Below, piece by piece: positions 1-9,725 of a stretch of 43,450 nt of DNA (position 1 is its first letter; the number at the start of each line of letters is the position of its first letter). The stretch is from assembly GCA_900318305.1 (NCBI GenBank), contig ONKB01000125.1, positions 1 through 43,450 of the forward strand. Reading direction: 5' to 3'. The position numbers and the translations under genes are program-made. Under the pieces are notes generated by a model. That model was not told where the DNA came from and ran no database searches. It was given only the letters and a program-made list of their open reading frames with translations. The DNA is from an uncultured Prevotellaceae bacterium. Lineage in GTDB: Bacteria; Bacteroidota; Bacteroidia; Bacteroidales; Bacteroidaceae.

Positions 1-149
1 CCCTCACAAGCCAAGGTAGAAAACACACAGAACCACTTTTCTAACGTTTAACTGGCAAATTGCTGACAATCAGCACTTAAAGCATTCAAAGGTTGGTTTC
101 AAAGTCCATTATTCTGTAGGAAAGATGTTAATAATCCAAAAAAAAGCCG

Positions 150-157
150 TAATTTTG
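150..157 (+). promoter_or_regulatory. Probable -7 element of the gltX promoter
   Basis: TAATTTTG fits the Bacteroidetes -7 consensus TAnnTTTG and lies 20 bases before the gltX start codon. No clear TTTG -33 element is seen at the expected distance, so only the -7 half is supported. Bases 1-149 upstream hold no recognisable gene. Confidence 0.45.
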
Positions 158-177
158 CATAAATTCAATACACATCT

Positions 178-1746
178 ATGTCACAGACAAAAGTACGTGT
201 ACGCTTTGCCCCAAGTCCGACTGGACCTCTGCATATAGGAGGCGTGCGCACAGCCCTATATAATTATTTGTTTGCCCGCAAAAATGGCGGAAAACTGATT
301 CTCAGAATCGAAGACACCGACTCCTCTCGCTTTGTGCCCGGAGCTGAGGAATATATCATAGAATCGTTCAAATGGCTGGGCATCACTTTTGACGAAGGTG
401 TCGGCATCGGCGGCGACTATGGTCCTTACCGTCAGTCGGAACGCCGTGACATCTACAAGAAATATGTCAAGCAACTCCTGGACGAGGGCAAAGCCTATAT
501 AGCCTTTGATACACCCGAGGAACTGGAAGCCCAAAGAGTGAAGATTGAGAATTTCCAGTATGATGCTTCCACCAGGAACATGATGCGGAACTCTCTCACT
601 CTTCCCCAAGATGAGGTTGAAAGACTTATCGCCGAGGGGACACAATATGTGGTGCGTTTCAAAATAGAACCAGGGCGTGAAATTCATGTAAACGACATTA
701 TCAGAGGTGACGTCAGCATTAACTCTTCTATCCTTGATGACAAAGTGCTTTTCAAAAGTGCCGACCAATTGCCAACATACCATTTGGCGAATATTGTCGA
801 TGACCATCTCATGGAAATATCCCACGTTATCCGCGGAGAGGAATGGTTGCCATCAGCACCACTTCACATATTGCTCTATGAGGCCTTTGGATGGGCAGAC
901 AGCATGCCGCGCTTTGCTCACCTCCCCTTATTGCTGAAGCCTGTGGGCAATGGCAAGTTATCTAAGCGCGACGGTGACAAGTTAGGCTTCCCAGTATTCC
1001 CTCTGGAATGGCATGATCCCAAGTCAGACCAGATTTCTTCAGGATACAGGGAACAAGGATACCTTCCTCATGCTGTTGTGAATTTTCTTGCCTTACTGGG
1101 TTGGAATCCCGGCAATGACCAGGAGATAATGTCAATGGACGAATTGATTGAACACTTTGACTTGGAGAAATGCAGTAAGAGTGGCGCCCGTTTTGACTAC
1201 CAAAAAGGTATCTGGTTTAATCACCAGTATCTGCTCATGCAGGACGACAAAGACTGGGTTCCTGATTTTGACAAGATCTTGCGACAAAACAACATCATCT
1301 CTACCGCTGAGAAAGAAGCCAAAGTCGTTGAGCTGATGAAGACGAAAGTGGTGGAATATACTGACAACGACGGCAACAAGAAGAAACGCAATATCAGTTT
1401 CGTGAGTGATTTGTGGCCACTGACAAAATTTTTCTTCGTAGCCCCGGAATATAATACGGAAGATAAATTCGTGTGCAAAAACTGGAAAGAGGATTCTGCT
1501 GCCGACATGCAGAAATTATATGACTTGTTGAGCGGGTTGGAAGATTTCAGCGTAGAAAGCCAGAAGAACCTTGTTGACTCCTGGGTTGAGAAAACCGGGA
1601 AACGCCCTTGGAACGCATGGCGCGTGGCACTGGTTGGCACAGGGCAAGGGCCTGATATGTATGAGTTGTCGGCATTCCTGGGTAAAGAGGAGACCTTAAA
1701 CCGAATCAAATCTGCAATTAAAGTACTGGGAGAATGTATACAGTAG
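178..1746 (+). CDS. gltX: Glutamyl-tRNA synthetase
   Basis: Charges tRNA-Glu with glutamate in the cytoplasm. The 522-residue protein opens with the class I aminoacyl-tRNA synthetase Rossmann fold: the HIGH-type motif appears as HIGG at residues 19-22, after FAPSPTGPL. The second signature, KLSKR, is at residues 260-264. Length is slightly above the roughly 470-510 usual for bacterial GltX, as is common in Bacteroidetes. The ATG at 178 gives the normal N-terminus directly before the ATP-binding motif. The stop codon overlaps the start of waaA by 13 bases, so the two are probably co-transcribed. Identification is secure; discriminating versus non-discriminating specificity cannot be judged from sequence alone. 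Confidence 0.97.
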   Translation: MSQTKVRVRFAPSPTGPLHIGGVRTALYNYLFARKNGGKLILRIEDTDSSRFVPGAEEYIIESFKWLGITFDEGVGIGGDYGPYRQSERRDIYKKYVKQLLDEGKAYIAFDTPEELEAQRVKIENFQYDASTRNMMRNSLTLPQDEVERLIAEGTQYVVRFKIEPGREIHVNDIIRGDVSINSSILDDKVLFKSADQLPTYHLANIVDDHLMEISHVIRGEEWLPSAPLHILLYEAFGWADSMPRFAHLPLLLKPVGNGKLSKRDGDKLGFPVFPLEWHDPKSDQISSGYREQGYLPHAVVNFLALLGWNPGNDQEIMSMDELIEHFDLEKCSKSGARFDYQKGIWFNHQYLLMQDDKDWVPDFDKILRQNNIISTAEKEAKVVELMKTKVVEYTDNDGNKKKRNISFVSDLWPLTKFFFVAPEYNTEDKFVCKNWKEDSAADMQKLYDLLSGLEDFSVESQKNLVDSWVEKTGKRPWNAWRVALVGTGQGPDMYELSAFLGKEETLNRIKSAIKVLGECIQ

Positions 1747-2963
1747 GCATTATCCTATATGGTATCGGTATTTATATCGCTTCTTTCTTTAACAAGAAGG
1801 CAAAATTGCTATTGAAAGGACAACGCCAGAGTTTCAAGATTCTCAAAGAGAAAATAGATCCTGAAGCAGACTATATATGGTTTCATGCTGCTTCGCTGGG
1901 AGAATTTGAACAAGGGCGGGTGCTAATGGAGCGAATACGGCGTCAATATCCCAAGTATAAGATTGTACTCACCTTTTTCTCCCCATCAGGCTATGAGGTA
2001 AGAAAAAACTATGACGGAGCAGATGTGATTTGCTATCTTCCTTTAGACACATTCTACAATTCCACCCGATTTCTAAAATTGGTCAAACCCAAGATGGCGT
2101 TCTTTATCAAGTACGAATATTGGGCCAATTATCTCTATGACTTGAAACACAAGCATATCCCAACATACAGCGTGGCAAGTATCTTCCACCCGAACCAGAC
2201 ATTTTTCAAACCTCTTGGGTTGATGTACAGGAAAATACTGGGATGCTTTACCCATCTGTTCGTACAAAATGAAGAATCCCGCAAATTGTTGGAAAGCAAG
2301 GGATTCTACAACGTATCAGTTATTGGAGACACACGCTTTGACCGTGTACTGGAAATACGGGAGGCTGCCAAGGACATCCCCTTGGCCGCTTTGTTTGCCC
2401 AGCAGAAAAAGGAAGAAGAGTATATCTTGGTAGCAGGCAGTTCATGGCCTCCAGATGAGGATATCATCATTGACTATTTTAACAGGCATCCTGAACAGTA
2501 TCTGATATTGGCTCCTCATGTGGTCAACGAAAGCCATCTGCAAGACATTGAAAGGAAATTGCAACGCAAAGCATTACGTTTCTCTCAGGCCACAGAAGAA
2601 AACATTAAGGAAACTGATTGCCTGATTATAGACAGCTATGGCATGTTGTCATCCATCTACCGTTATGGTCAGGTGGCATATATCGGCGGAGGTTTCGGCG
2701 TTGGTATTCATAACGTTCCGGAAGCAGCGGTTTATGGTATTCCCACCATAGTCGGCCCTAACAACAAACGCTTCCGTGAGGTACAAACGCTAAAAGCGAA
2801 AGGGGCAACATTTGAAATTGAATCCAAGTCGGACTATGATTCCTTAATGAACCGTCTTGAGAAAGATGAGGATTTCCGTTGTCAGACAGGGAAAGCAGCC
2901 AAGGACTATATTGAAGGTGAGGCCGGTGCGGTTGACAGAATAATGAAAGAAATACAATTCTAA
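1734..2963 (+). CDS. waaA: 3-deoxy-D-manno-octulosonic acid (KDO) transferase
   Basis: Transfers KDO from CMP-KDO onto the lipid A precursor at the inner face of the cytoplasmic membrane, an essential step of LPS core assembly. The 409-residue protein starts with a short hydrophobic anchor (about residues 3-20). It then carries the family motif [10 protein letters not shown] at 51-60, whose Glu57 matches the catalytic base of GT30 enzymes. The C-terminal half has the GT-B donor-site signature around [13 protein letters not shown]. Length fits the family. The start overlaps gltX by 13 bases, so translational coupling is likely. Whether one or two KDO units are added cannot be read from the sequence. 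Confidence 0.96.
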   Translation: MYTVGIILYGIGIYIASFFNKKAKLLLKGQRQSFKILKEKIDPEADYIWFHAASLGEFEQGRVLMERIRRQYPKYKIVLTFFSPSGYEVRKNYDGADVICYLPLDTFYNSTRFLKLVKPKMAFFIKYEYWANYLYDLKHKHIPTYSVASIFHPNQTFFKPLGLMYRKILGCFTHLFVQNEESRKLLESKGFYNVSVIGDTRFDRVLEIREAAKDIPLAALFAQQKKEEEYILVAGSSWPPDEDIIIDYFNRHPEQYLILAPHVVNESHLQDIERKLQRKALRFSQATEENIKETDCLIIDSYGMLSSIYRYGQVAYIGGGFGVGIHNVPEAAVYGIPTIVGPNNKRFREVQTLKAKGATFEIESKSDYDSLMNRLEKDEDFRCQTGKAAKDYIEGEAGAVDRIMKEIQF

Positions 2964-2969
2964 TATAAC

Positions 2970-3596
2970 ATGACATATTTCGGTAACTTCGGGCCATTTG
3001 TTCTTCAAGATTTTCTGACTTGTTTCTTTGCCTTACTGGCGGTGATTGATGCACTGGGAGCAACACCTATTATCATAGACCTCAAGCATAAGGGCAGAGT
3101 TATTAATGTGGAGCGGGCTACCTGGATATCCTTGGTGCTGATGGTTGGCTTCCTGTTCTGCGGAGAATGGATCTTGCAACTTTTTAGTGTAGATATTAAG
3201 TCATTTGCCATAGGAGGTGCAATTATCTTGTTCTTGATATCCCTGGAGATGCTAATGGATGTCACTTTGTTTCACAACTCTGCAGATGTGACAAATTCAG
3301 CGACATTGATTCCTGTGGTATTCCCACTGTTAGCCGGAGCTGCGGCATTTACCACATTATTGTCTTTCCGCTCACAATTCTCCAACACCACCATTATCGC
3401 TGCCATTGTTGCCAACATGGTTTGGGTGTATATTGTATTCAAGCTGGCATTAAAGGCAGAGAATACCTTCTCGGGATCTTTGATTTTTGTCCTGCGAAGA
3501 TTTTTCGGAATTATCCTATTGGCTGTTTCTATACGTTTGTTTACTTCCAACCTATTCCCTTTGATAGAGAGTTTCCGTCAGGGCGCCGGACAATAG
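2970..3596 (+). CDS. MarC family integral membrane protein
   Basis: A 208-residue protein with about six hydrophobic segments and the MarC/UPF0056 style of opening, in which a first helix ends in a phrase like VIDALGATPIII. MarC proteins are inner-membrane proteins of unproven function; the old link to multiple antibiotic resistance has not held up. The gene begins 6 bases after waaA and is followed 3 bases later by another small membrane protein, so it belongs to the gltX-waaA transcription unit. The family call rests on topology and the N-terminal pattern. Confidence 0.82.
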   Translation: MTYFGNFGPFVLQDFLTCFFALLAVIDALGATPIIIDLKHKGRVINVERATWISLVLMVGFLFCGEWILQLFSVDIKSFAIGGAIILFLISLEMLMDVTLFHNSADVTNSATLIPVVFPLLAGAAAFTTLLSFRSQFSNTTIIAAIVANMVWVYIVFKLALKAENTFSGSLIFVLRRFFGIILLAVSIRLFTSNLFPLIESFRQGAGQ

Positions 3597-3599
3597 TAT

Positions 3600-3866
3600 A
3601 TGAATGATGAAGTCTATAGTATACTGCTTCATTTTGTAAACCTGCTTGCCGAAAAAACCGACACAGATGGGACGACAATCCTATTACTCCTTGCCGGGAT
3701 AGGCATTCCTGTTATTTTATGGTGTTATGCTTTATTGTCTTATATGGCTCTTTTTATACTCTCCGAAAAAAGAAAAGGAACGGCTGTAGGACAATTTGCT
3801 TTTATCTGTGTTACATTAATATTGTTAGTTGGTATTGGTGGGTTATTAATCTATAGCTGTTTATAA
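3600..3866 (+). CDS. Small two-helix membrane protein of unknown function
   Basis: An 88-residue protein with two strongly hydrophobic stretches, about residues 24-52 and 64-88, separated by a short charged loop (SEKRKG). The N-terminus is mildly acidic. No family is recognised. It sits 3 bases after the MarC-like gene and 3 bases before the acyltransferase gene on the same strand, and this packing supports a real gene. A role as a small partner of either neighbour is possible but unproven. Confidence 0.6.
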   Translation: MNDEVYSILLHFVNLLAEKTDTDGTTILLLLAGIGIPVILWCYALLSYMALFILSEKRKGTAVGQFAFICVTLILLVGIGGLLIYSCL

Positions 3867-3869
3867 ATC

Positions 3870-4931
3870 ATGAAACAACGTCAAAGCAACATCGAACTAC
3901 TCCGTCTGGTAGCCATGTTCCTGATTGTATTTACCCATACAAACTTCTTCTCCCTGGGCCGCCCAAAGATAGCCGCTTATAATGCCGAGCCAGTGTGGAT
4001 TACTATACGCTTTGGCCTGCAAAGCCTGACATATATCGGGGTGAACCTGTTTATCTTGATTTCCGGTTATTTTGCCATTAAACCCAGATTCCGTTCTGTC
4101 TGTGCCTTTCTGTTTCAAATACTCTTTTTTTCGTTGTCGGTGATAGGCATCCTTTTTATTATTGGAGAATTCACTGGACAGACTCTTGTCAAATGGAGTT
4201 ATTTGGGTGATGCCTTTATGATTCTCTCACGCTATAATTGGTTTATTCCGGCATATCTGCTCTTAATGCTCTTCGCCCCGATGATAAACGATTTTTGCGA
4301 GAAAGCATCACGGCTCCAGTTGGGAATGTTTATTGTCCTTCTTCTTGCAGCCTCATCGTATTTAGGCTGGGGATTGCATTATAGCAAGGAATTTAACGAC
4401 GGATACTCATTCGTCTCGATGATATTGTTATATATCACAGGGCGCTATCTGCGCCTCCATCATTATTGGCTGGTAAACCGTAGTTATAAAGTTGATGCGG
4501 CTTTTTTCCTTTTATATGTAGTGATTAACACAGCCCTTGCCCTGTGGAGAATACAGAATCCCTATCGGATGAGTCTGTTCGCACTAAATAACCCGATACA
4601 GTTATATGGAGCCGTCTGCTTCTTCCTGTTCTTTACAAAGATTCAAATCCAAAGTACTCTCATCAACAAACTGGCAATGGGAACATTTGGCATATTCCTC
4701 CTCCAAATGCATCCCCATGTTATACCCCATTTCAGAAATCTGATAAAAACCTTGAATAGTAATTTAGAGCATGGAACCTTTGTATTAATCCTTTTCGGGG
4801 TTGTGCTGTTGTTTTGTCTGGCCGGAATACTTATGGATATTCCCCGACAAAAGTTGTGGAATAGAATAGATACGCCGTTAATGAACCTATATGAAAGAAT
4901 AAAGGGTTCAATACTCAACCACGGGAAATAG
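3870..4931 (+). CDS. Acyltransferase family 3 (OafA/WecH type) membrane protein
   Basis: A 353-residue polytopic membrane protein that opens with the acyltransferase-3 signature: NIELLRLVAMFLIV followed by FTH, the His being the expected catalytic residue of the first helix. About ten hydrophobic segments follow, the usual family topology. Members O-acetylate or O-succinylate envelope polysaccharides, lipids or antibiotics; this substrate is unknown. Its place behind waaA makes modification of LPS or another surface glycan a reasonable inference. It ends the gltX operon, directly before a strong hairpin terminator. There is no attached SGNH domain, so it is the short form of the family. Confidence 0.87.
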   Translation: MKQRQSNIELLRLVAMFLIVFTHTNFFSLGRPKIAAYNAEPVWITIRFGLQSLTYIGVNLFILISGYFAIKPRFRSVCAFLFQILFFSLSVIGILFIIGEFTGQTLVKWSYLGDAFMILSRYNWFIPAYLLLMLFAPMINDFCEKASRLQLGMFIVLLLAASSYLGWGLHYSKEFNDGYSFVSMILLYITGRYLRLHHYWLVNRSYKVDAAFFLLYVVINTALALWRIQNPYRMSLFALNNPIQLYGAVCFFLFFTKIQIQSTLINKLAMGTFGIFLLQMHPHVIPHFRNLIKTLNSNLEHGTFVLILFGVVLLFCLAGILMDIPRQKLWNRIDTPLMNLYERIKGSILNHGK

Positions 4932-4962
4932 AAAAAGCACGGCTATTGTGCCGTGCTTTTTC
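4931..4962. terminator. Bidirectional intrinsic terminator between convergent genes
   Basis: A perfect 13-bp stem (GAAAAAGCACGGC with its complement, loop TATTGT at 4944-4949) with A-tract on the left and T-tract on the right. It serves the acyltransferase gene on the plus strand, whose stop codon ends at its first base, and the lipoprotein gene on the minus strand. Confidence 0.93.
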
Positions 4963-4981
4963 TTGTCTATAGTATTACATC

Positions 4982-5599
4982 TTACTTTTTTGAAGGCGGA
5001 AGCGCCTTGTTAATAGCATCGTTAACTTTTTGGGCAGCATTATTGACAGCATCGTTAGCCTTTGTCTTTGCCTCGTTAACTTTTTCATTAGCAGCTTCAT
5101 TGGCAGCATTCTTGGCATTATCTACACTTTCCTGTGCAGCCTTCTTGGCGTTATCTACAGTTTCGGTAGCAGCATTGACAGCATTGTCAACCGCATCCGT
5201 AGCTGCTTTTTCAGCATTTTCCTTAACCTCTGTAGCAGCATTGACGGCATTATCCACAGCATCGTTGACTGCTTCCTCAAAATCCTTGCCTGTCGCATCT
5301 TTATAAGACTGCAAAGCTGAGGTCAGCTTCTGCTGGGCGTTCTCCAATTTGCTTTTGGCACCCTCTAAGATTTCTTGTGCCTCAGCAATAGCTGTATTCT
5401 TAGCATCCTCTGAATCATAGGTAGCGCTGGTTACAGCGTCAAGATTTGCCTGGAGAGAATCTACTTCAGAGGTGATTTGCTGTACTTCGATGTTAGCCGC
5501 CTCAACATCTTTTGTTGCCTGAGCTTCATCAACTTTCTTTGAGCAAGATACCATACAGAGTATCGCAGCTGCTGCAAACATTAAACCAATACGTTTCAT
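4982..5599 (-). CDS. Lipoprotein with 11-residue amphipathic helical repeats
   Basis: A 205-residue protein with a lipoprotein signal peptide ending in the lipobox MVSC (Cys19), followed by SKK. The mature chain is almost entirely predicted helix. Residues about 35-105 look like a coiled coil. From about residue 107 to 195 the sequence repeats every 11 residues (for example ATDAVDNAVNA, ATETVDNAKKA, AQESVDNAKNA), with Ala, Asn, Asp and Lys in fixed places. This is the pattern of LEA group 3 or apolipoprotein-like amphipathic helices. No enzyme motif is present. It is the last gene of the minus-strand cluster. A structural, membrane-surface-binding or stress-protective role at the outer membrane is inference only. 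Confidence 0.85.
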   Translation of the reverse strand: MKRIGLMFAAAAILCMVSCSKKVDEAQATKDVEAANIEVQQITSEVDSLQANLDAVTSATYDSEDAKNTAIAEAQEILEGAKSKLENAQQKLTSALQSYKDATGKDFEEAVNDAVDNAVNAATEVKENAEKAATDAVDNAVNAATETVDNAKKAAQESVDNAKNAANEAANEKVNEAKTKANDAVNNAAQKVNDAINKALPPSKK

Positions 5600-5638
5600 G
5601 TCTTTAATTTTTTAATGAGTTAATAATTGGGAAAATAG

Positions 5639-6604
5639 TTATTTCAATTCAAAGTTTATAATTATAGGCCGATGGTCAGAAGGGTGATAGAAGTTGGAAA
5701 TATTCTGAGGATTTCTGATGGGTTGGGTATAGCTGTCGGTAATGATATTGGCATCCTTAACCATAGCGTAAAGTTTAGGCGTCATATACACATAATCTAT
5801 GCGAGCATTACCGCCACACGATGTGATAAACTCATTAGGATGGCTTTGCTTGATAACATCCAGATATGGTGTATGATTAAGGATGAAGTCATGAGTCAGA
5901 AAACGCTTACTGTCTTTGTCAAGCTTATAGGTATCGTTATCCACCCTTGATATCGAATTAAAGTCACCCATCATCATCCAGAGTTCCTTTTTGCTGTTTT
6001 TCTGCTGGAGAATGGTTTCCTTGCAGATGTATTCCATTTCTATTCTACGGAAAATATCACCTTCGCTTCTGGCAGCACTAGCGGCCCGTTGATCTTTAGG
6101 TATGTTGTAACCATATCCATGTGGCCAAGTATGAAGAGTTACAATATTTATTTTCTTTTTACCTAATTGCAATTGTGACCATGAGGAGCCATGAGCGACT
6201 ATTGTATCCGCATTCCCTACAATTTTTTTCTTCATCTCAATGGGATACTTTGATGTAATGAGTTGAGGATAATTGTCGGGGTGGGCACTCAAATAAATAT
6301 AGCTGTGTCCATAGCGTAGAGCCAGCCTTTTCCAGCGTGCCAGACACTCTTCTTCGGTTTCGCGCTCACGTTGGTCGGTATCAGTCACATACAACTTTTG
6401 TGCCTCACACCATACACAGATGTCCGGCTGCTGTTTGTTGACCCAGTCCGTGAATCGCTTATAATCATCTTTTTGGCCGTCCCACATACCATTCTGGATA
6501 TTCCAGTAAAGCAAACGCAGGGGTTGGGGCTTCTTGGCTTGGGATATGTTAAACGTCAAAGAAATTGCAACAAAAAGCGATAAAATGTGTTTTAATGATT
6601 TCAT
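5639..6604 (-). CDS. Secreted endonuclease/exonuclease/phosphatase-fold protein
   Basis: A 321-residue protein with an N-terminal signal peptide (about 22 residues, cut after SQA). The EEP (DNase I/sphingomyelinase-like) motifs follow in order: YWNIQNG near the mature N-terminus, a central Glu in WCEAQ, GDFNS in the middle and the terminal SDHRPI. These supply the metal-binding Asp, Asn and His residues. The start at 6604 is chosen because its ATG overlaps the ybeY stop by 4 bases and gives a clean signal peptide; an ATG at 6631 would add nine residues before the signal. The exported location suggests an extracellular or periplasmic nuclease or phosphodiesterase, substrate unknown. Confidence 0.86.
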   Translation of the reverse strand: MKSLKHILSLFVAISLTFNISQAKKPQPLRLLYWNIQNGMWDGQKDDYKRFTDWVNKQQPDICVWCEAQKLYVTDTDQRERETEEECLARWKRLALRYGHSYIYLSAHPDNYPQLITSKYPIEMKKKIVGNADTIVAHGSSWSQLQLGKKKINIVTLHTWPHGYGYNIPKDQRAASAARSEGDIFRRIEMEYICKETILQQKNSKKELWMMMGDFNSISRVDNDTYKLDKDSKRFLTHDFILNHTPYLDVIKQSHPNEFITSCGGNARIDYVYMTPKLYAMVKDANIITDSYTQPIRNPQNISNFYHPSDHRPIIINFELK

Positions 6605-7035
6605 ATTACTGATTTTGTTTGTTGTTTCCAAATGCGAAGAGCCTCGTTTTCTGCCTGTTCCATGATTTCACGTTCACCCGGTCCCTTGTCATTGATGCCG
6701 CACAAGTGAAGAATACCATGGATGATAACACGGTGCAACTCCGTATCATAGTTGGTCTTAAATTGTTCACTGTTGCTTTTGACTGTATCCAGACTGATGA
6801 AAATATCTCCATGAAGTGTCTTTCCGGTTGAATAGTCAAAGGTGATAATATCAGTATAATAATTATGATGAAGGAATTGGTTATTAACTTCCAGTATTTT
6901 CTTGTCATTACAAAAGATATATGCTATATCACCGATTCTGAATCCATAAGATGCAGCAATAGTATGCAGCCATTTATTGTTTTCTCTTTTGGAAATGGCT
7001 GGCATTTTAACTCCGTCGGTTATATAGCTAATCAT
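6601..7035 (-). CDS. ybeY: Endoribonuclease YbeY (rRNA maturation factor)
   Basis: A zinc-dependent single-strand endoribonuclease used in 16S rRNA 3' processing and ribosome quality control. The 144-residue protein holds the family signature HGILHLCGIND at residues 106-116. The third metal ligand position, His in E. coli (HGxLHLxGYDH), is Asp116 here; I recall the same substitution in other Bacteroidetes, so this is probably a lineage trait. The start at 7035 is chosen because the frame open further upstream runs into ruvB, whose stop lies one base away at 7037, and because the normal YbeY N-terminus begins here. The next gene overlaps by 4 bases. Confidence 0.92.
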   Translation of the reverse strand: MISYITDGVKMPAISKRENNKWLHTIAASYGFRIGDIAYIFCNDKKILEVNNQFLHHNYYTDIITFDYSTGKTLHGDIFISLDTVKSNSEQFKTNYDTELHRVIIHGILHLCGINDKGPGEREIMEQAENEALRIWKQQTKSVI

Positions 7036-7036
7036 T

Positions 7037-8080
7037 TCAATTATCGTCAAACAGTGAAGGGCCAGTGGTAATGTGAGATTTAGGAATCTTGCCCAGATGC
7101 TTGTATGCCAAGTCAGTGGCCTCTCTTCCTCGTGGAGTCCTTTTAATAAAACCTTCCATGATAAGGAAAGGCTCATAGACCTCCTCAAGGGTTCCCTCTT
7201 CTTCGCCAATACTGGTAGCAATATTGTTTACACCTACAGGACCGCCGTTGAATTTGTCAATAATGGTCGTGAGGATTTTGTTATCAATCTCATCCAAACC
7301 ATAACGGTCTATATTGAGAGCCTCAAGGGCAATATGTGCGATTTTAAGATCTATGCTGCCATTGCCTTTGACTTGTGCATAGTCGCGGACACGTCGCAAC
7401 AGGGCGTTGGCAATACGCGGTGTCCCTCTGCTCCTTCCAGCAATCTCAAAGGCAGCATCCTCTGTAATCTTCACCTTTAGCATTCTGGCAGAACGCAACA
7501 AGATGCGTTTCAGAATCTGGGCATCATAGTATTCCAAATGGAGATTGATGCCGAAACGGGCACGCAAAGGAGCTGTCAACAGTCCACTACGTGTAGTGGC
7601 ACCGACCAAGGTGAATGGATTCAATGTAAGTTGTATGCTCCGGGCTGCCGGACCTTTATCCAGCATAATGTCTATCTTGAAATCTTCCATGGCAGAATAA
7701 AGATATTCTTCTACTACGGGAGACAAACGATGAATCTCATCTATGAATAGGACATCATGAGGTTCCAGAGATGTCAGCAAACCCGCCAAGTCACCTGGCT
7801 TGTCAAGTACGGGACCTGAAGTGACTTTGAACCCGACACCAAGTTCATTCGCTATGATATTGCTGAGAGTCGTCTTTCCTAATCCAGGAGGACCATGAAG
7901 CAAAGTATGGTCCAAAGGCTCGCCACGATATTTTGCTGCCTCAACAAAGACTTTGAGATTGTCTACGACCTTAACCTGACCGCTGAAGTCGTCAAAAGTC
8001 AAAGGACGCAACGCATTCTCGTATTCCTTGTCAGAATGCAATCCTATCTGCTCGCTTCGAATGTCAAAGGTATCTTCCAT
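7037..8080 (-). CDS. ruvB: Holliday junction branch migration ATPase RuvB
   Basis: The hexameric motor of the RuvABC complex, which drives branch migration of Holliday junctions. The 347-residue protein has Walker A GPPGLGKT at residues 63-70, Walker B in the phrase LFIDEIHRL, the RuvB-specific GATTRSG sensor region, and the C-terminal winged helix with the RTPRGR ending typical of the family. Length is normal. It lies 4 bases after the S41 protease gene and 1 base before ybeY in a tight minus-strand operon. No ruvA or ruvC is in the window. Confidence 0.98.
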   Translation of the reverse strand: MEDTFDIRSEQIGLHSDKEYENALRPLTFDDFSGQVKVVDNLKVFVEAAKYRGEPLDHTLLHGPPGLGKTTLSNIIANELGVGFKVTSGPVLDKPGDLAGLLTSLEPHDVLFIDEIHRLSPVVEEYLYSAMEDFKIDIMLDKGPAARSIQLTLNPFTLVGATTRSGLLTAPLRARFGINLHLEYYDAQILKRILLRSARMLKVKITEDAAFEIAGRSRGTPRIANALLRRVRDYAQVKGNGSIDLKIAHIALEALNIDRYGLDEIDNKILTTIIDKFNGGPVGVNNIATSIGEEEGTLEEVYEPFLIMEGFIKRTPRGREATDLAYKHLGKIPKSHITTGPSLFDDN

Positions 8081-8084
8081 TTAA

Positions 8085-9725
8085 TTATTTTTTCTTTTTG
8101 TCTGTAGCCAACAGCTCCAGGGCTTTCATGACAGCAGCATTTTCTTCGTTCATGATGGCGAAATACTCTGACATATCCCAGATATCCCTCGCTGTAAGGG
8201 CTTTGACTATCATCTTGACTTCACCAATGGCGCGTTTCTTCTCATCCTCGTCTTTTGGCATGACATTCAGTCGTTTTCCGGCACTGAAGATGCTGTCAAC
8301 AATTTCCATAGGGGTATCAAACTCCTTCTTGAATTGCTCAAAATCAGTATATTTCTCTTTCAAAGCCTTGCGGTGAATATCCTGATAAGACATATAACTT
8401 TCCAGAATACAGTTTTTAAGGCTTAAGTTCCGATAATATTTTGAGTATTTGAGCGTATCCAGAGGAATGAAGTAATCGGGCATAATACCTCCTCCACCAT
8501 AGACAACACGTCCTTTTTTCAAAGTCTTGTATTTGAGGGAATCGGCAAAGTGGATACTGTCCTGATGCATCAGCTCACCAATCTTGTAACGATTCAAGAC
8601 ATCTTGCTGATATTCTTTTGACTTTCCTTTTTCATAAGGTTTCTGAATGCAGCGCCCCGAAGGAGTATAATAGTGTGACACCGTCACACGGATAAGTGAG
8701 CCATCGGGAAGTGGTATCGGACGTTGTACAAGACCTTTACCAAAAGTGCGGCGACCTACAATATAACCGCGATCATGGTCTTGAATTGCTCCGCTGACAA
8801 TCTCTGCTGCCGAAGCAGTATATTCATCCACCAACACAACAATATTTCCCTTGAGGAACTGGCCATTGCCTTCTGACTTGTATTGCTGGTTTGGCACGGC
8901 ACGACCGTCTGTATAGACCAGAAGCGCATCCTTCTCCAGGAACTGACTGGCTACGCCGACCGATGCTTCCAGATAACCGCCACCATTCTCTTGCAAGTCA
9001 AGGATAAGGCTTTTCATTCCTTGCTTCTTCAGTTTCGCCAAGGCTTCAACAAGTTCCAGTTTTGTATTTACTGCAAAACTGCTGATACGGATAAGTCCTA
9101 TACCGGGACGTATCATGTAGGAAGCATCTACCGAATGCAACGGAATTTTATCGCGTACGACTTTAAACTTCAGTATCTCTGGTACATTCCGGCGCACAAC
9201 ACCCAAATTGACGACTGTCGCCTTAGGTCCCCGGAGACGTTTCATAATCTTATCGCGTGGCATCTTTACACCAGCAATGGCTGTATCGTTCACGGATACA
9301 ATGCGGTCACCCGGCAGAATACCTACTTTCTCCGAAGGTCCTTTGGGTATTGTCTGGATTACAACAAGAGTATCTCTGAGAATATTGAACTGAACACCGA
9401 TACCTTCAAAATTGCTGTTTAGAGGTTCATTTAGCTTCTTCGTCTCTTCAGCATTGGTATATGAAGTGTGAGGATCCAGCTCAGACAGCATACCCTTGAT
9501 GGCTGCATCAGTCAGTTTCCCGGCGTCAAGGGTGTCGATATAAAGTGTTTTTAAAGCCATCTCAGCCATAGTAAGTTTCCTGAGCGCCATTTCTTCTTGA
9601 GGAGAAAGGCGTTTAGTCTGCTGTCTTGGCTGCGGTCGTGATTGCCCCATCTGATCAGGCAGGAGCTGTTGCCCGTATGCAACACTCCCCATGACAAAGA
9701 AGAGCACTAAGAAAATATTTTTCAT
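8085..9725 (-). CDS. S41 family C-terminal processing peptidase
   Basis: A 546-residue exported serine protease. An N-terminal signal peptide (about 18 residues, ending AYG) is followed by a helical segment, a PDZ domain (about 103-190) and the S41 catalytic core. The Ser/Lys pair is visible: Ser305 in TASAAE and Lys330 in TFGKGLVQ. The motif DLQENGGG at 243-250 matches the DLRxNPGG loop of CtpA/Prc enzymes. The C-terminal 150 residues are an added helical region common in Bacteroidetes members. CtpA-type enzymes trim periplasmic protein C-termini. The ATG overlaps the coaD stop by 4 bases, which indicates translational coupling. Confidence 0.94.
   Translation of the reverse strand: MKNIFLVLFFVMGSVAYGQQLLPDQMGQSRPQPRQQTKRLSPQEEMALRKLTMAEMALKTLYIDTLDAGKLTDAAIKGMLSELDPHTSYTNAEETKKLNEPLNSNFEGIGVQFNILRDTLVVIQTIPKGPSEKVGILPGDRIVSVNDTAIAGVKMPRDKIMKRLRGPKATVVNLGVVRRNVPEILKFKVVRDKIPLHSVDASYMIRPGIGLIRISSFAVNTKLELVEALAKLKKQGMKSLILDLQENGGGYLEASVGVASQFLEKDALLVYTDGRAVPNQQYKSEGNGQFLKGNIVVLVDEYTASAAEIVSGAIQDHDRGYIVGRRTFGKGLVQRPIPLPDGSLIRVTVSHYYTPSGRCIQKPYEKGKSKEYQQDVLNRYKIGELMHQDSIHFADSLKYKTLKKGRVVYGGGGIMPDYFIPLDTLKYSKYYRNLSLKNCILESYMSYQDIHRKALKEKYTDFEQFKKEFDTPMEIVDSIFSAGKRLNVMPKDEDEKKRAIGEVKMIVKALTARDIWDMSEYFAIMNEENAAVMKALELLATDKKKK

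Noticed and set aside
7036-7221. Upstream extension of ybeY into ruvB
   Set aside because: The added 62 residues are a frame-shifted reading of the RuvB C-terminus and YbeY normally begins at the Met encoded at 7035.
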